64,000 nt of DNA from positions 153,371-217,370 of the forward strand of contig JAFIHA010000043.1 in assembly GCA_017848965.1 (NCBI GenBank), given 5' to 3'. This DNA comes from Dechloromonas aromatica (nom. nud.) (GTDB lineage: Bacteria > Pseudomonadota > Gammaproteobacteria > Burkholderiales > Rhodocyclaceae). The position numbers and the translations under genes are program-made. Numbering within the stretch: the stretch's first letter is position 1; every line of letters begins with the position of its first letter. Positions 1-9,433 of this stretch are shown in pieces. The notes below the pieces were generated by a model. It worked only from the letters and a program-made list of their open reading frames with translations, did no database searches and had not been told where the DNA came from.

Positions 1-495
1 GCCTTTCTCGTAGAAGGCGTGGGCGTAGGGGCCGGTGTGGATCTCGCAGACGCTGGCGCCGATCCGCGCCGCCGCCTCGATCTGCGGGATTTCGGCGTCG
101 ATGAAGACGCTGGTGGTGATGCCGGCGTCGCGCAGGCGGGCGATCACGTCCTTGAGCCGGGCTTCCTGGCCGACGATGTCGAGGCCGCCCTCGGTGGTCA
201 CCTCGTGCCGCCCTTCCGGCACCAGCATGGCCATTTCCGGCCGGGTCGCGCAGGCGATGCCGACCATCTCGTCGGTCGCCGCCATTTCCAGGTTGAGCTT
301 GATCTGCGTCGTTTCCTTGAGCCGGCGGACATCAGAGTCCTGAATGTGCCGGCGATCCTCGCGCAGATGCACGGTGATGCCGTCGGCGCCGCCCAGATGC
401 GCCTCGACGGCGCCCCAGACGGGATCGGGTTCGTAGGTGCGCCGGGCCTGGCGGACGGTGGCGATGTGGTCGATGTTGACGCCGAGTTCGATCAT
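1..495 (-). CDS. pdxJ: Pyridoxine 5'-phosphate synthase PdxJ (3' end cut by window edge)
   Basis: PdxJ condenses 1-deoxyxylulose 5-phosphate with 3-amino-2-oxopropyl phosphate to pyridoxine 5'-phosphate, the last ring-forming step of the DXP-dependent vitamin B6 pathway in the cytosol. The visible 165 residues begin [19 protein letters not shown], the classic PdxJ N-terminus, and contain the conserved [16 protein letters not shown] stretch. The C-terminal third is missing only because the window starts here. recO-pdxJ is a common pair; here a toxin-antitoxin cassette lies between them. The start is the ATG at 495. Identification is secure. Confidence 0.95.
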   Translation of the reverse strand, partial: MIELGVNIDHIATVRQARRTYEPDPVWGAVEAHLGGADGITVHLREDRRHIQDSDVRRLKETTQIKLNLEMAATDEMVGIACATRPEMAMLVPEGRHEVTTEGGLDIVGQEARLKDVIARLRDAGITTSVFIDAEIPQIEAAARIGASVCEIHTGPYAHAFYEKG

Positions 496-573
496 GGTTC
501 CTGCAACTCTCTGATGAATGCCGCTCACGACGGGCAGCCTGTGGATTGACGTTTACTGCTGAGATTTCGGGGG

Positions 574-888
574 TCAAACTGCGGCAAGCCGATCCACCGT
601 ATCCGGAAATTTTTCCACCAGGCGAATCAGTAATGTCGCCTGGGCATTTGGCTTGGCTCTGCCCTGCTCCCAGTTTTCCAGCGTCCTCGGATTCGTACGC
701 AGGTAGCGAGCGAATACCGGACGCGACAGATGCAGCCGTTCGCGCAAACTGACCAGTTCCTCAGCAGTCAGCGCCGGCAACGGCTGAACTTCGACCTTAT
801 GCGTACGCAAGGTCTGCTTGCCGGCACGCTCGCTCGCCAGCGCATCAAACCCCTCGGCAATTTCCGCAAACAGATTCCGCTTGGTCAT
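574..888 (-). CDS. HigA-type helix-turn-helix antitoxin
   Basis: This 104-residue XRE-family protein is the probable antitoxin and autorepressor of the pair. The helix-turn-helix lies in the C-terminal half (about 44-95; LSRPVFARYLRTNPRTLENWEQG), as in HigA2/MqsA-like antitoxins that follow their toxin gene. The N-terminal 40 residues are probably the toxin-binding segment. Its ATG overlaps the toxin stop codon by 4 bp, so the two are translationally coupled. The toxin-first order supports a HigBA-type module. Family membership is clear from sequence; toxin neutralisation is inferred from context. Confidence 0.85.
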   Translation of the reverse strand: MTKRNLFAEIAEGFDALASERAGKQTLRTHKVEVQPLPALTAEELVSLRERLHLSRPVFARYLRTNPRTLENWEQGRAKPNAQATLLIRLVEKFPDTVDRLAAV

Positions 889-1223
889 CTTCGTGCCTCC
901 AATTCGGCTTTCAACATCTGCTTGAGCACCTTCTTCTCGTCGGCACTCAAATCACTCGATTCGTCCTTGTCGTACAGGGTGAACAGCCAGAACTGCCGGC
1001 CCCCAGCCCACCAGTAGTAGATCACCCGCAAGCCGCCGCGCTTGCCTTTGCCGCGACGAGGGTCGCCATGGCGCAACTTGCGCAGACCGCCAGTCCCTTC
1101 GATCACATCGCCAGCCTCCGGGTTCGTCAGCATGAATTGCTGCAAACCACGAAAGCCTTCGTCATCGAGATAGTCGGCTCTGTACCTCGAAAATGCGGGG
1201 AGTTCAACGAACAAGGCTTTCAT
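885..1223 (-). CDS. RelE/HigB-like toxin (mRNA interferase family)
   Basis: This 112-residue protein resembles the RelE/HigB superfamily. It has a compact fold signature with GTGGLRKLRHGDPRRGKGKRGG, then IYYWW and a FWLFTLYDKDE strand, and a C-terminal helix rich in Lys/Glu (EKKVLKQMLKAELEARR). Members cleave mRNA on the ribosome; that activity is family knowledge, not shown here. It is the first gene of the two-gene cassette and overlaps the antitoxin by 4 bp. It starts at an ATG with almost no Shine-Dalgarno signal, placed directly downstream of direct repeats that may be the autoregulatory operator. Confidence 0.83.
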   Translation of the reverse strand: MKALFVELPAFSRYRADYLDDEGFRGLQQFMLTNPEAGDVIEGTGGLRKLRHGDPRRGKGKRGGLRVIYYWWAGGRQFWLFTLYDKDESSDLSADEKKVLKQMLKAELEARR

Positions 1224-1227
1224 GAAA

Positions 1228-1257
1228 TATACGCAAGTTACGTTTATATAGCAAGTT
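1228..1257 (-). promoter_or_regulatory. Direct repeats upstream of the toxin-antitoxin operon (candidate operator)
   Basis: Two near-identical copies of TATA(C)GCAAGTT (plus strand, 1228-1239 and 1247-1257) lie 19 bp apart start to start, immediately upstream of the toxin ATG. Two-turn spacing suits two repressor dimers on one DNA face. The A/T-rich halves can serve as -10 elements for the minus strand (TATATA/TATATT). Binding by the HTH antitoxin is an inference from the usual autoregulation of such modules. Confidence 0.5.
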
Positions 1258-1266
1258 CGAGACGGA

Positions 1267-1995
1267 CTACAGTTCCTGCAACTCCTTGAAAATCTTGCGG
1301 GTTTCCAGTTCCTGGCCGCCCAGGTAATAGCTCAGCAGCGTGCGCATCAGCGTCTTGGCCTCGCCGCGCGAACGCGGGTTGGAGAAATCGCCGGCGCCGA
1401 GATCGAGCAGACTGCTGCCGCGCACCACCTGGGCGTCGGCTTCGGCGTGCGCCAGGCGCACCGGCCCCTGCTCCATCCGGTAAGTGTAGAACGCCTCGGC
1501 GACAATCGGCTCGCCGGCGGCGTCATGCTCGAGCATCAGGCCGTAGCCGAGCTCCTGCAGCAACGCTTTCTCGAAGCTGCGCAGGTCGCCCTCGCGGGTT
1601 GCCACGTCGTTGTGCGCGGCGAGCCGCTGCAGGGTTTCGGCGTAGCGGGCAAACAGCGCCTGGTGGGCGTCCTCGCGCGGCAGCAGGTGCATCAGCAGTT
1701 CGTTCAGGTAGTAACCGCAGAACAGCGCCTCGCCGCCGAGCAGCGGCTGGCCGCCGACCCATTCGGCCTTCATCAGCGTCAGCACCTCGCCCTTGCCGGC
1801 CCAGCCGATTTCCAGCGGCTGGAAGCCCATCAGCAGGCCGCGGATCGCCGCCCGCGGCCGGCGGGCGCCGCGCGCCAAAAGCGCCATGCGGCCGAAATCG
1901 CGGCTGAAGACCTCGACGATCAGGCTGGTCTCGCGAAACGGCATGCTGTGCAGCACGTAGGCGGGCTGGCCGTCGACCTTGCTGCGCAGACTCAT
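1267..1995 (-). CDS. recO: DNA repair protein RecO
   Basis: RecO loads RecA onto SSB-coated single-stranded DNA with RecR (RecFOR pathway). The 242-residue length is usual for proteobacterial RecO. The N-terminal OB-fold is visible (AYVLHSMPFRETSLIVEVFSR; LLARGARRPRAA), followed by the helical domain (FCGYYLNELLMHLLPREDAH) and the C-terminal segment ending RKIFKELQEL. The zinc-binding cysteines of some RecO proteins are absent, as is common in beta- and gammaproteobacteria. It lies 12 bp downstream of era in the rnc-era-recO order typical of proteobacteria. Confidence 0.97.
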   Translation of the reverse strand: MSLRSKVDGQPAYVLHSMPFRETSLIVEVFSRDFGRMALLARGARRPRAAIRGLLMGFQPLEIGWAGKGEVLTLMKAEWVGGQPLLGGEALFCGYYLNELLMHLLPREDAHQALFARYAETLQRLAAHNDVATREGDLRSFEKALLQELGYGLMLEHDAAGEPIVAEAFYTYRMEQGPVRLAHAEADAQVVRGSSLLDLGAGDFSNPRSRGEAKTLMRTLLSYYLGGQELETRKIFKELQEL

Positions 1996-2007
1996 GGCGA
2001 AACAGGC

Positions 2008-2892
2008 TTACTCGTAGCCGAGGCTCTTGAGCAGGCGTTCGTCGTCGTTCCAGCCCGACTTCACCTTGACCCAGACTTCGAGATAGACCTTGCCGTCGAA
2101 CAGCCGCTCCATGTCCTGGCGCGCCTCGCTGGCGATGCGCTTCAGGGATTCGCCGCCCTTGCCGATGACGATCGCCTTGTGATTCTCGCGGTCGACGACG
2201 ATGGCTGCGTAAATCCGGCGCAGGTTGCCCTCGACTTCGAATTTCTCGATCTCGACAGCAGTGGCGTAAGGCAGTTCGTCGCCGAGCAGGCGGAAGACCT
2301 TCTCGCGGATGTATTCGGCGGCGAGGAAACGCTCCGACTTGTCGGTCAGGTCGTCTTCCGGGAACATCAGGCCTTCGTTCGGCAGGTGCTTGCGCGCCTC
2401 CTTGAGCAGGTCCTGCGTCTGCCGGCCCTTGGCGGCGCTGACCGGGACCACGGCGGTGTAGTCGAAATCGGCCGAAACCTCGGCGAGGAAAGGCAGCAGC
2501 GCTTCCTTGTTCTTCAGCAGGTCGGTCTTGTTGATGACCAGGATCACCGGGCGGTCTTTCGGCAACAGGCGCACCACCGCCTTGTCCTTGGCGTCGTAGC
2601 GACCGGCCTCGATGACGAAGAGGACGAGATCGACGTCGTTCAAGGTCTGCGTCACGCCGCGATTCATCGCCCGATTCAGGGCGTTCGAGAACTTGGTCTG
2701 GAAGCCCGGCGTATCGACGAAGACGAACTGCGCGTCGGCCTCGGTCAGGATGCCTGTGATGCGGTGCCGGGTGGTCTGCGCCTTGCGCGAAACGATGCTG
2801 ATCTTCTCGCCGATCAGGTGGTTGAGCAAGGTCGACTTGCCGACGTTGGGTCGGCCGACGATGGCGATGTAGCCGGAGCGGATTTCGGTCAT
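2008..2892 (-). CDS. era: GTPase Era, 16S rRNA/30S maturation factor
   Basis: Era is an essential GTPase that binds the 3' end of 16S rRNA through a KH domain during 30S assembly. G1 (GRPNVGKST, residues 13-21), the switch region (TTRHRITGI), G3 (DTPGF), G4 (NKTD) and a C-terminal KH domain with [12 protein letters not shown] are all visible. Length (294) is standard. Its start overlaps the rnc stop by 4 bp, so it is coupled to RNase III, a partner in rRNA processing. Nothing looks anomalous. Confidence 0.98.
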   Translation of the reverse strand: MTEIRSGYIAIVGRPNVGKSTLLNHLIGEKISIVSRKAQTTRHRITGILTEADAQFVFVDTPGFQTKFSNALNRAMNRGVTQTLNDVDLVLFVIEAGRYDAKDKAVVRLLPKDRPVILVINKTDLLKNKEALLPFLAEVSADFDYTAVVPVSAAKGRQTQDLLKEARKHLPNEGLMFPEDDLTDKSERFLAAEYIREKVFRLLGDELPYATAVEIEKFEVEGNLRRIYAAIVVDRENHKAIVIGKGGESLKRIASEARQDMERLFDGKVYLEVWVKVKSGWNDDERLLKSLGYE

Positions 2893-3557
2893 GGGTTCAG
2901 GGCTTTCAAGGCCGCTTCGGCGGCGTTCTGTTCGGCGATGCGGCGGCTGCTACCGGTACCGCGGGTACGCAGCGCCGGCTGATCGATCTCGCAGGCAACG
3001 ACGAAGGATTGTTCATGGGCGGCGCCACTGGTTTCCTGCAGCACATAGCGCGGCAGCGGCTTCTTACGGCCCTGCAGCCATTCCTGCAGGCGGGTCTTGG
3101 CGTCTTTCTGGAATTGCCCCGGCTTGAGTTCGCCAAGCATTGGCGCGTAAAGGCGGGAAATCGCACTGCTCGCGGTGTCGAAACCGGCATCGAGGTAAAT
3201 CGCGCCGAAGATCGCTTCCAGCGCATCAGCGAGGATCGAGGGGCGTGTCGCGCCGCCGCTTTTCAGCTCGCCTTCGCCCAGACGCAGGGCCTTGCCGATT
3301 TCCAGCTCCTGCGCCAGCCGGTGCAGGCTTTCCTGGCGCACCAGATTGGCACGCAGGCGCGACAAGTCGCCTTCAGGCAAGGTCGGAAAGCGATGGTAGA
3401 GGAGCGCGGCGATGACACAATCGAGAATGCCGTCGCCGAGGAATTCCAGCCGTTCGTTATTGGGCGTACCGAAACTGCGATGGGTCAGCGCCGTCCGCAA
3501 CAGTGCCGGATCGGCAAAACGATGGCCGATCCGCTCGGCAAGGATCTGCAAGCTCAT
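2889..3557 (-). CDS. rnc: Ribonuclease III
   Basis: RNase III cuts double-stranded RNA in rRNA precursors and regulatory duplexes. The signature NERLEFLGD is at residues 34-42, with its acidic Mg2+-binding residues. A double-stranded RNA-binding domain occupies roughly residues 150-222 ([18 protein letters not shown] and the [16 protein letters not shown] end). Length 222 is normal. It is co-transcribed between the DUF4845 gene (2 bp gap) and era (4 bp overlap). Confidence 0.98.
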   Translation of the reverse strand: MSLQILAERIGHRFADPALLRTALTHRSFGTPNNERLEFLGDGILDCVIAALLYHRFPTLPEGDLSRLRANLVRQESLHRLAQELEIGKALRLGEGELKSGGATRPSILADALEAIFGAIYLDAGFDTASSAISRLYAPMLGELKPGQFQKDAKTRLQEWLQGRKKPLPRYVLQETSGAAHEQSFVVACEIDQPALRTRGTGSSRRIAEQNAAEAALKALNP

Positions 3558-3559
3558 GC

Positions 3560-3913
3560 CTAGTTGGCGGTCGTCCCCTTGTATTCGATCAGCAGGCTAG
3601 CGTTGGCGAACAAGGGAATTTTCTTGTCGTAGGCGAATTCGATGACGATCTGCCCGCGGTTGTTCTTGAAAATGTCGAGATTCTTCGAGGGAAATGCCAA
3701 CTGATCGACTTCGGCAAACTTTTCGAAGGATTTGCGCAACTCGGGGACCGTCGCTTCCGGCTTGGCCTTCTCGACCACCGCCTTGATCGCGCTCTGAATC
3801 TTGTAATACTCGATCACCGAAGGCACCACCTTCATGCCCAGAACGGCCACGAGGATGAGGACGATACCCCAGAGGATCAGCCCGGTCAGTGCCACGCCGC
3901 GTTGTTGTTTCAT
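3560..3913 (-). CDS. DUF4845 membrane protein
   Basis: This 117-residue single-pass membrane protein belongs to the DUF4845 family, which commonly sits between lepB and rnc in beta- and gammaproteobacteria. A hydrophobic segment at about residues 8-30 (VALTGLILWGIVLILVAVLG) is followed by a soluble domain with PSVIEYYKIQSAIK. I start it at the ATG at 3913, which has GGTGAG a few bases upstream, rather than the upstream in-frame GTG at 3922. Function is unknown; genomic position suggests a link to protein export or the lep-rnc operon. Confidence 0.85.
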   Translation of the reverse strand: MKQQRGVALTGLILWGIVLILVAVLGMKVVPSVIEYYKIQSAIKAVVEKAKPEATVPELRKSFEKFAEVDQLAFPSKNLDIFKNNRGQIVIEFAYDKKIPLFANASLLIEYKGTTAN

Positions 3914-3923
3914 TACTCTCACC

Positions 3924-4712
3924 TTACCTGAATGAACCGATACGGCTGAAATCGCTGAAATTCAGCCAGATGAAAAATGCCTTGCCGACGATGTTCTCTT
4001 CCGGCACAAACCCCCAGGCACGGCTATCGCGGCTGTTGTCGCGATTGTCGCCCATCATGAAGTAATGACCGTCCGGCACCTTGCAAGTCACGCCACTGGC
4101 ATTGTAAGTGCAATTCTCGCGGTAGGGAAAGGACGATACGCCAGGGATGAAGGCCGGTGCATCGGCATCGTTGAGGACGCGATGTTCGACTTGGCCGAGC
4201 TTTTCCGTGAACTGCTGCGAATAGTACAGGCGCTCGGCGTGCAGGAAATCTGCCTCCGGCTTCATCGCCACCGGCTCGCCGTTGATGCGCAGTTGCTTGT
4301 TGTGGTAATCGATGGTGTCGCCCGGCAGGCCGACGACGCGCTTGATGTAGTCGAGCGACGGATCCTCGGGGTAGCGGAAGACCATGACGTCGCCGCGCTG
4401 CGGATCACTGACCTCGATCACCTTGGTGTTGATCACCGGCAGGCGAATGCCGTAGGCGTACTTGTTGACCAGGATGTAGTCGCCGACCAGCAAGGTTGGA
4501 ATCATCGAGCCGGAGGGAATCTTGAACGGCTCGAACAGGAAGGAGCGAAGCACGAAGACGATCAGGATCACCGGGAAGAAATCGGCGCCCCACTCCACCC
4601 ACAGGGGCTGCTTGTCGCTGGCGGCGCGCAATTTCCGGAACTTGAGGATGTCGACCGCATACAGGATGCCGGTGATGACGGTCAGGACGAGGAGGATCAG
4701 GGCGAAGTTCAT
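3924..4712 (-). CDS. lepB: Signal peptidase I
   Basis: LepB removes signal peptides from Sec- and Tat-exported proteins at the periplasmic face. Two N-terminal membrane segments (about 3-20 and 45-60) precede box B (IPSGSMIPTLLVGDYILVNK, catalytic Ser69). Box D (DYIKRVVGLPGD) holds the general base Lys124, and the C-terminal box E is GDNRDNSRDSR. Length 262 matches the family. It is 8 bp downstream of lepA, the common lepA-lepB pairing. Confidence 0.98.
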   Translation of the reverse strand: MNFALILLVLTVITGILYAVDILKFRKLRAASDKQPLWVEWGADFFPVILIVFVLRSFLFEPFKIPSGSMIPTLLVGDYILVNKYAYGIRLPVINTKVIEVSDPQRGDVMVFRYPEDPSLDYIKRVVGLPGDTIDYHNKQLRINGEPVAMKPEADFLHAERLYYSQQFTEKLGQVEHRVLNDADAPAFIPGVSSFPYRENCTYNASGVTCKVPDGHYFMMGDNRDNSRDSRAWGFVPEENIVGKAFFIWLNFSDFSRIGSFR

Positions 4713-4720
4713 GCGGTATC

Positions 4721-6511
<1,791 letters not shown>

Positions 6512-6521
6512 TGCAGCCAGT

Positions 6522-6545
6522 AAAAAAGGGCGCGCTCGGCGCCCT
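6522..6545 (-). terminator. Rho-independent terminator between glutaredoxin-like gene and lepA
   Basis: A perfect 7-bp GC-rich stem (AGGGCGC / GCGCCCT, 6527-6533 with 6539-6545) with a 5-nt loop is followed on the minus strand by a T6 run (6522-6527). It separates the rpoE-rseC-degP-glutaredoxin transcript from lepA. Confidence 0.88.
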
Positions 6546-6569
6546 GCTCGGTTCGAAAGACCGTGAATT

Positions 6570-6815
6570 CTAGCGGATTCCGCTCAAATATTCACGGGTT
6601 TTGGCGGCGTCCAGGAAGTGGTGGCATAGCTCGGTTTCCCCGTGCAGCAGGACCGGCACCAGTTCGTCGTAACGGGCTTCAAGATCGGGGTCGGCATCGA
6701 CGTCAAGCACCTGGAGGCTGGCCTCGAACTCGGCGAGCAGTGGCGCCAACGCCTCCTCCATGTCATGGCAGAGGTGGCAGTAGCTGCGGCTGAGCAGGGT
6801 CAGTTCAATGGCCAT
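6570..6815 (-). CDS. Glutaredoxin-like thioredoxin-fold protein (DUF836 family)
   Basis: This 81-residue thioredoxin-fold protein has a CxxC active site early ([15 protein letters not shown]) and the conserved Val-Pro turn ([11 protein letters not shown]) before the last strand, as in glutaredoxin-like DUF836 proteins. It probably acts as a small thiol reductant in the cytosol. Its start lies inside the degP 3' end (11-bp overlap), so it is translated from the sigma-E/protease transcript. The start is the ATG at 6815. The substrate is unknown. Confidence 0.88.
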   Translation of the reverse strand: MAIELTLLSRSYCHLCHDMEEALAPLLAEFEASLQVLDVDADPDLEARYDELVPVLLHGETELCHHFLDAAKTREYLSGIR

Positions 6816-8229
6816 TGCCGCCCCGGATGGTGACGAAATTCTGCAGGTTGCCGCGCCGGATCAACAGCGTAACGGCGCTGCCCTTGTCAAAGGTGGCGAG
6901 CAAGCGGTTGAACTGGTCAACTGTCCTGACCTCGGTCGTCGTGCCGCGACTGATCACGGCGACGATGATGTCGCCCGCCTGCAGGTCGGCACGTGCCCCC
7001 GGGGCGCGCACCTCCTCGATCAGCAGGCCAGCATCGATCCCGGCCTCACGCCGTTGTTCGGCAGTGAGTTCGCTGAGCACCAGGCCGAGACGATTGCTCG
7101 TCAGTGCCGGCGCCTTGGCGCCGCGCGGGGCCTTGCCCGTTGCCGGCTCGTCGTCGGCGACCTTGCCGACAACAACAGTCAGATCACGTAACTTGCCCTT
7201 GCGCCAGACCTGTACGACGGAACGCGTTCCCGGCGCGGTTGCCGCGACCAGTCGCGGCAGTTCGGCGGAAGCGTTGATCGGTTTGCCGTCGAAACGCAGA
7301 ATCACGTCCCCTGCCTCAATGCCCGCCTTCGCCGCCGGCCCGTCGGCCTCGACGGCATTGACGATGGCGCCTTGCGGACGACTCAGCCCGAGCGATTCTG
7401 CCAGTTCGCGGCTGACCTCCTGAATGACGACGCCGAGACGGCCGCGATTGACCTTGCCGCCGGCTCGCAACTGTTGCTGGATATCCATCGCCACATCGAT
7501 CGGGATGGCGAAGGACAAGCCCATGTAACCGCCGTTGCGGCTGTAGATCTGCGAGTTGATGCCGATCACCTCGCCCGCCAGGTTGAACAGCGGGCCGCCG
7601 GAATTACCCGGATTGATCGCCACATCGGTCTGGATGAAGGGAACATAGTTCTCCTGCGGCAAGGCCCGCCCCTTGGCGGAAACGATGCCGGCGGTCACCG
7701 AATTGTCGAAACCGAAAGGCGAACCGATCGCCACCACCCATTCGCCAACCCGCAGCTTGTCCGGATTGCCCAACCGCACCACCGGCAGACCGTTGGCCTC
7801 GATCTTGATCAGCGCGACATCGCTGCGCTTGTCGGCGCCAATGACGCGGGCCTTGAATTCGCGTTTGTCGGTGAGGCGGACGATGACCTCATCGGCGCCC
7901 TCGATGACGTGGGCGTTGGTCAGGATATGGCCGTCGCCGCCGATGATGAAACCGGAACCGAGGGAGCGGTTTTCGAATTCGCGCGGCGCCGGACCGGCGC
8001 CGGGAAGCCTTGGAAAGAAGCGGCGGAAGAATTCAAAAGCCGGATCGCTCTCGTCAAGCGGGAACGGCGAAGCGCCGGAACGCCCACGCGGCGTCTGCAG
8101 GGTGCTGATATTAACCACCGCAGCCCCCTGCTTTTCGGCAAGGTCGGCAAAATCGGGCAGCGACCGGTTTTGCGCCTGGACGAACCCGATCGTCAGGCTG
8201 CACGCGAGCAGGGCCAGAAAACGCTTCAT
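6805..8229 (-). CDS. degP: DegP/MucD-type periplasmic serine protease with two PDZ domains
   Basis: This HtrA-family protease/chaperone degrades misfolded envelope proteins. A signal peptide (about 1-19, FLALLACSLTIGFVQAQ) precedes a trypsin-like domain with His107 (LTNAHVIEG), Asp137 (RSDVALIKI) and Ser210 (NPGNSGGPLFN). Two PDZ domains follow (from about 250 and 370). I start it at the ATG at 8229, which has GGGGAG upstream, rather than the in-frame TTG at 8238. It directly follows rseC and rpoE, the MucD position in Pseudomonas, and probably belongs to the envelope-stress regulon. Confidence 0.95.
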   Translation of the reverse strand: MKRFLALLACSLTIGFVQAQNRSLPDFADLAEKQGAAVVNISTLQTPRGRSGASPFPLDESDPAFEFFRRFFPRLPGAGPAPREFENRSLGSGFIIGGDGHILTNAHVIEGADEVIVRLTDKREFKARVIGADKRSDVALIKIEANGLPVVRLGNPDKLRVGEWVVAIGSPFGFDNSVTAGIVSAKGRALPQENYVPFIQTDVAINPGNSGGPLFNLAGEVIGINSQIYSRNGGYMGLSFAIPIDVAMDIQQQLRAGGKVNRGRLGVVIQEVSRELAESLGLSRPQGAIVNAVEADGPAAKAGIEAGDVILRFDGKPINASAELPRLVAATAPGTRSVVQVWRKGKLRDLTVVVGKVADDEPATGKAPRGAKAPALTSNRLGLVLSELTAEQRREAGIDAGLLIEEVRAPGARADLQAGDIIVAVISRGTTTEVRTVDQFNRLLATFDKGSAVTLLIRRGNLQNFVTIRGGNGH

Positions 8230-8678
8230 CGACTGCAACTCCCCGATTTGGTCGGCAAGCGGGAAACGATCTGCGGCGCTGCCACTTGCGATGCCGCTGG
8301 CCTGCGCCAGGCAAGGTAGAGAAAAGCCAGCAACAATCCGGCAGCGGCGCCCAGCATGGCGCCGTTGTCGCCAGCCAGTTGCCCGCCAGCGAGCGCACCG
8401 ACGAACAAGGCAGCAAGCGGCACACCATAAGCAAAGTTGGCGCTACGGCGCACACTGCCCGGCGCGATGGCAATCGCCACGCGGTCGCCAACGCCGGCAC
8501 CGACGGTGTTCAGCAGACGATAGTGGCGCGGCCCGGCGGCAAACATCTGGGTCAGGTTCTGGCCGCCGCAGCCGCCTTCCTCATGGCAACGACCACAACC
8601 TTGTTCAATTTCGACCTCGACCATGTCCGCTTCGAGCGAACGGACAACCGCATGGGCAATGTTTTCTTCAGCAGACAT
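8226..8678 (-). CDS. rseC: RseC/MucC-family membrane protein
   Basis: RseC-family proteins are inner-membrane proteins linked to sigma-E regulation and to reduction of SoxR iron-sulfur clusters. The 150 residues show the N-terminal cysteine cluster (CGRCHEEGGCGG, about 28-39) and two membrane segments (FAYGVPLAALFVGALAGG and GAMLGAAAGLLLAFLYLAW). It starts 3 bp after the rpoE stop and overlaps degP. In most relatives rseA and rseB lie between rpoE and this gene; here they do not. Confidence 0.92.
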   Translation of the reverse strand: MSAEENIAHAVVRSLEADMVEVEIEQGCGRCHEEGGCGGQNLTQMFAAGPRHYRLLNTVGAGVGDRVAIAIAPGSVRRSANFAYGVPLAALFVGALAGGQLAGDNGAMLGAAAGLLLAFLYLAWRRPAASQVAAPQIVSRLPTKSGSCSR

Positions 8679-8681
8679 GTT

Positions 8682-9281
8682 TCACCAGCGCCGGTCTGGC
8701 GCAATGTCCAGCAAGGGACGCAGCTTGCTGGCCACCGCTTCGCGGGCGCGAAAGATGCGCGAGCGTACCGTGCCGATCGGACAATCCATCTGACTGGCAA
8801 TTTCCTCGTAGGAAAGCCCCTCGATTTCGCGCAGGACGATCGCCGTGCGCAACTCCTCGGGCAGGGCATCCATCGCCGCGTTCACCGTCTCGCCAATCTG
8901 CTTCGACATCAGCAGACTTTCCGGGGTGTTGATGTCGCGCAGCAGCGCGGCGTCCTCGAAGCCTTCGGCTTCGTCGGCGTCGAATTCGGTGCTGGTCGGC
9001 GCCCGCCGCCCCTGGGAAACCAGGTAGTTCTTGGCGGTGTTGATGCCGATCCGGTACAGCCAGGTGTAGAAGGCGCTGTCACCGCGGAACGATGGCAAGG
9101 CGCGGTAGGCCTTGATGAAGGCTTCCTGCGCCACGTCCTCGACTTCGGCCGGATCGCGGATGAAGCGCGACAGCAAGCGCCCCAGCTTGCGCTGGTACTT
9201 GCTCACCAATTGGTCGAAGGCAGTCTGATCGCCGCCTTGCGCCCGCTCGACCAGTAACTGATCGACCTCGCGCTCGCTCAT
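8682..9281 (-). CDS. rpoE: RNA polymerase sigma-E factor (RpoE/AlgU)
   Basis: This is an ECF sigma factor of the RpoE group, 199 residues from the ATG at 9281 (MSEREVDQLLVERAQGGDQ). Region 2 is clear (DPAEVEDVAQEAFIKAYRAL and FYTWLYRIGINTAKNYL), as is region 4 (ELRTAIVLREIEGLSYEEIA, then GTVRSRIFRAREA). The in-frame upstream extension to 9377 crosses the promoter region and is not conserved-looking. It heads rpoE-rseC-degP-glutaredoxin and diverges from nadB. No RseA or RseB gene lies in the operon, so how the sigma factor is held inactive is not evident here. Confidence 0.95.
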   Translation of the reverse strand: MSEREVDQLLVERAQGGDQTAFDQLVSKYQRKLGRLLSRFIRDPAEVEDVAQEAFIKAYRALPSFRGDSAFYTWLYRIGINTAKNYLVSQGRRAPTSTEFDADEAEGFEDAALLRDINTPESLLMSKQIGETVNAAMDALPEELRTAIVLREIEGLSYEEIASQMDCPIGTVRSRIFRAREAVASKLRPLLDIAPDRRW

Positions 9282-9433
9282 GGCCGTTTTTCCCCGGGAA
9301 GTATTCTTGTCGGAGCGCAGTATAACGCAGCCCCGTAAACGCCATCCCCGCCCGCGTGTGATTTTCTGTAACTGCATGAAGCGTTTCCTGCGTGCTATAT
9401 TGCGCCCCGGACCATTTTTCCCAGTAAGTCATC
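9282..9433. promoter_or_regulatory. Divergent rpoE/nadB promoter region
   Basis: This 152-bp region must contain promoters for both genes. For nadB a TATATT hexamer at 9396-9401 is a plausible -10, without a convincing -35. For rpoE the minus strand shows TATACT around 9319-9324. No strong sigma-E consensus pair (GGAACTT with a TCTGA-like -10) could be identified by eye. Confidence 0.4.

Noticed and set aside
19-549. Plus-strand frame at the left edge
   Set aside because: It is antisense to pdxJ, which has clear family motifs; no independent motif.
1447-2982. Long plus-strand open frame opposite recO and era
   Set aside because: It has the Gln/Ala/Val/Leu-rich composition of an antisense shadow of high-GC genes, while recO and era on the other strand show all family motifs.
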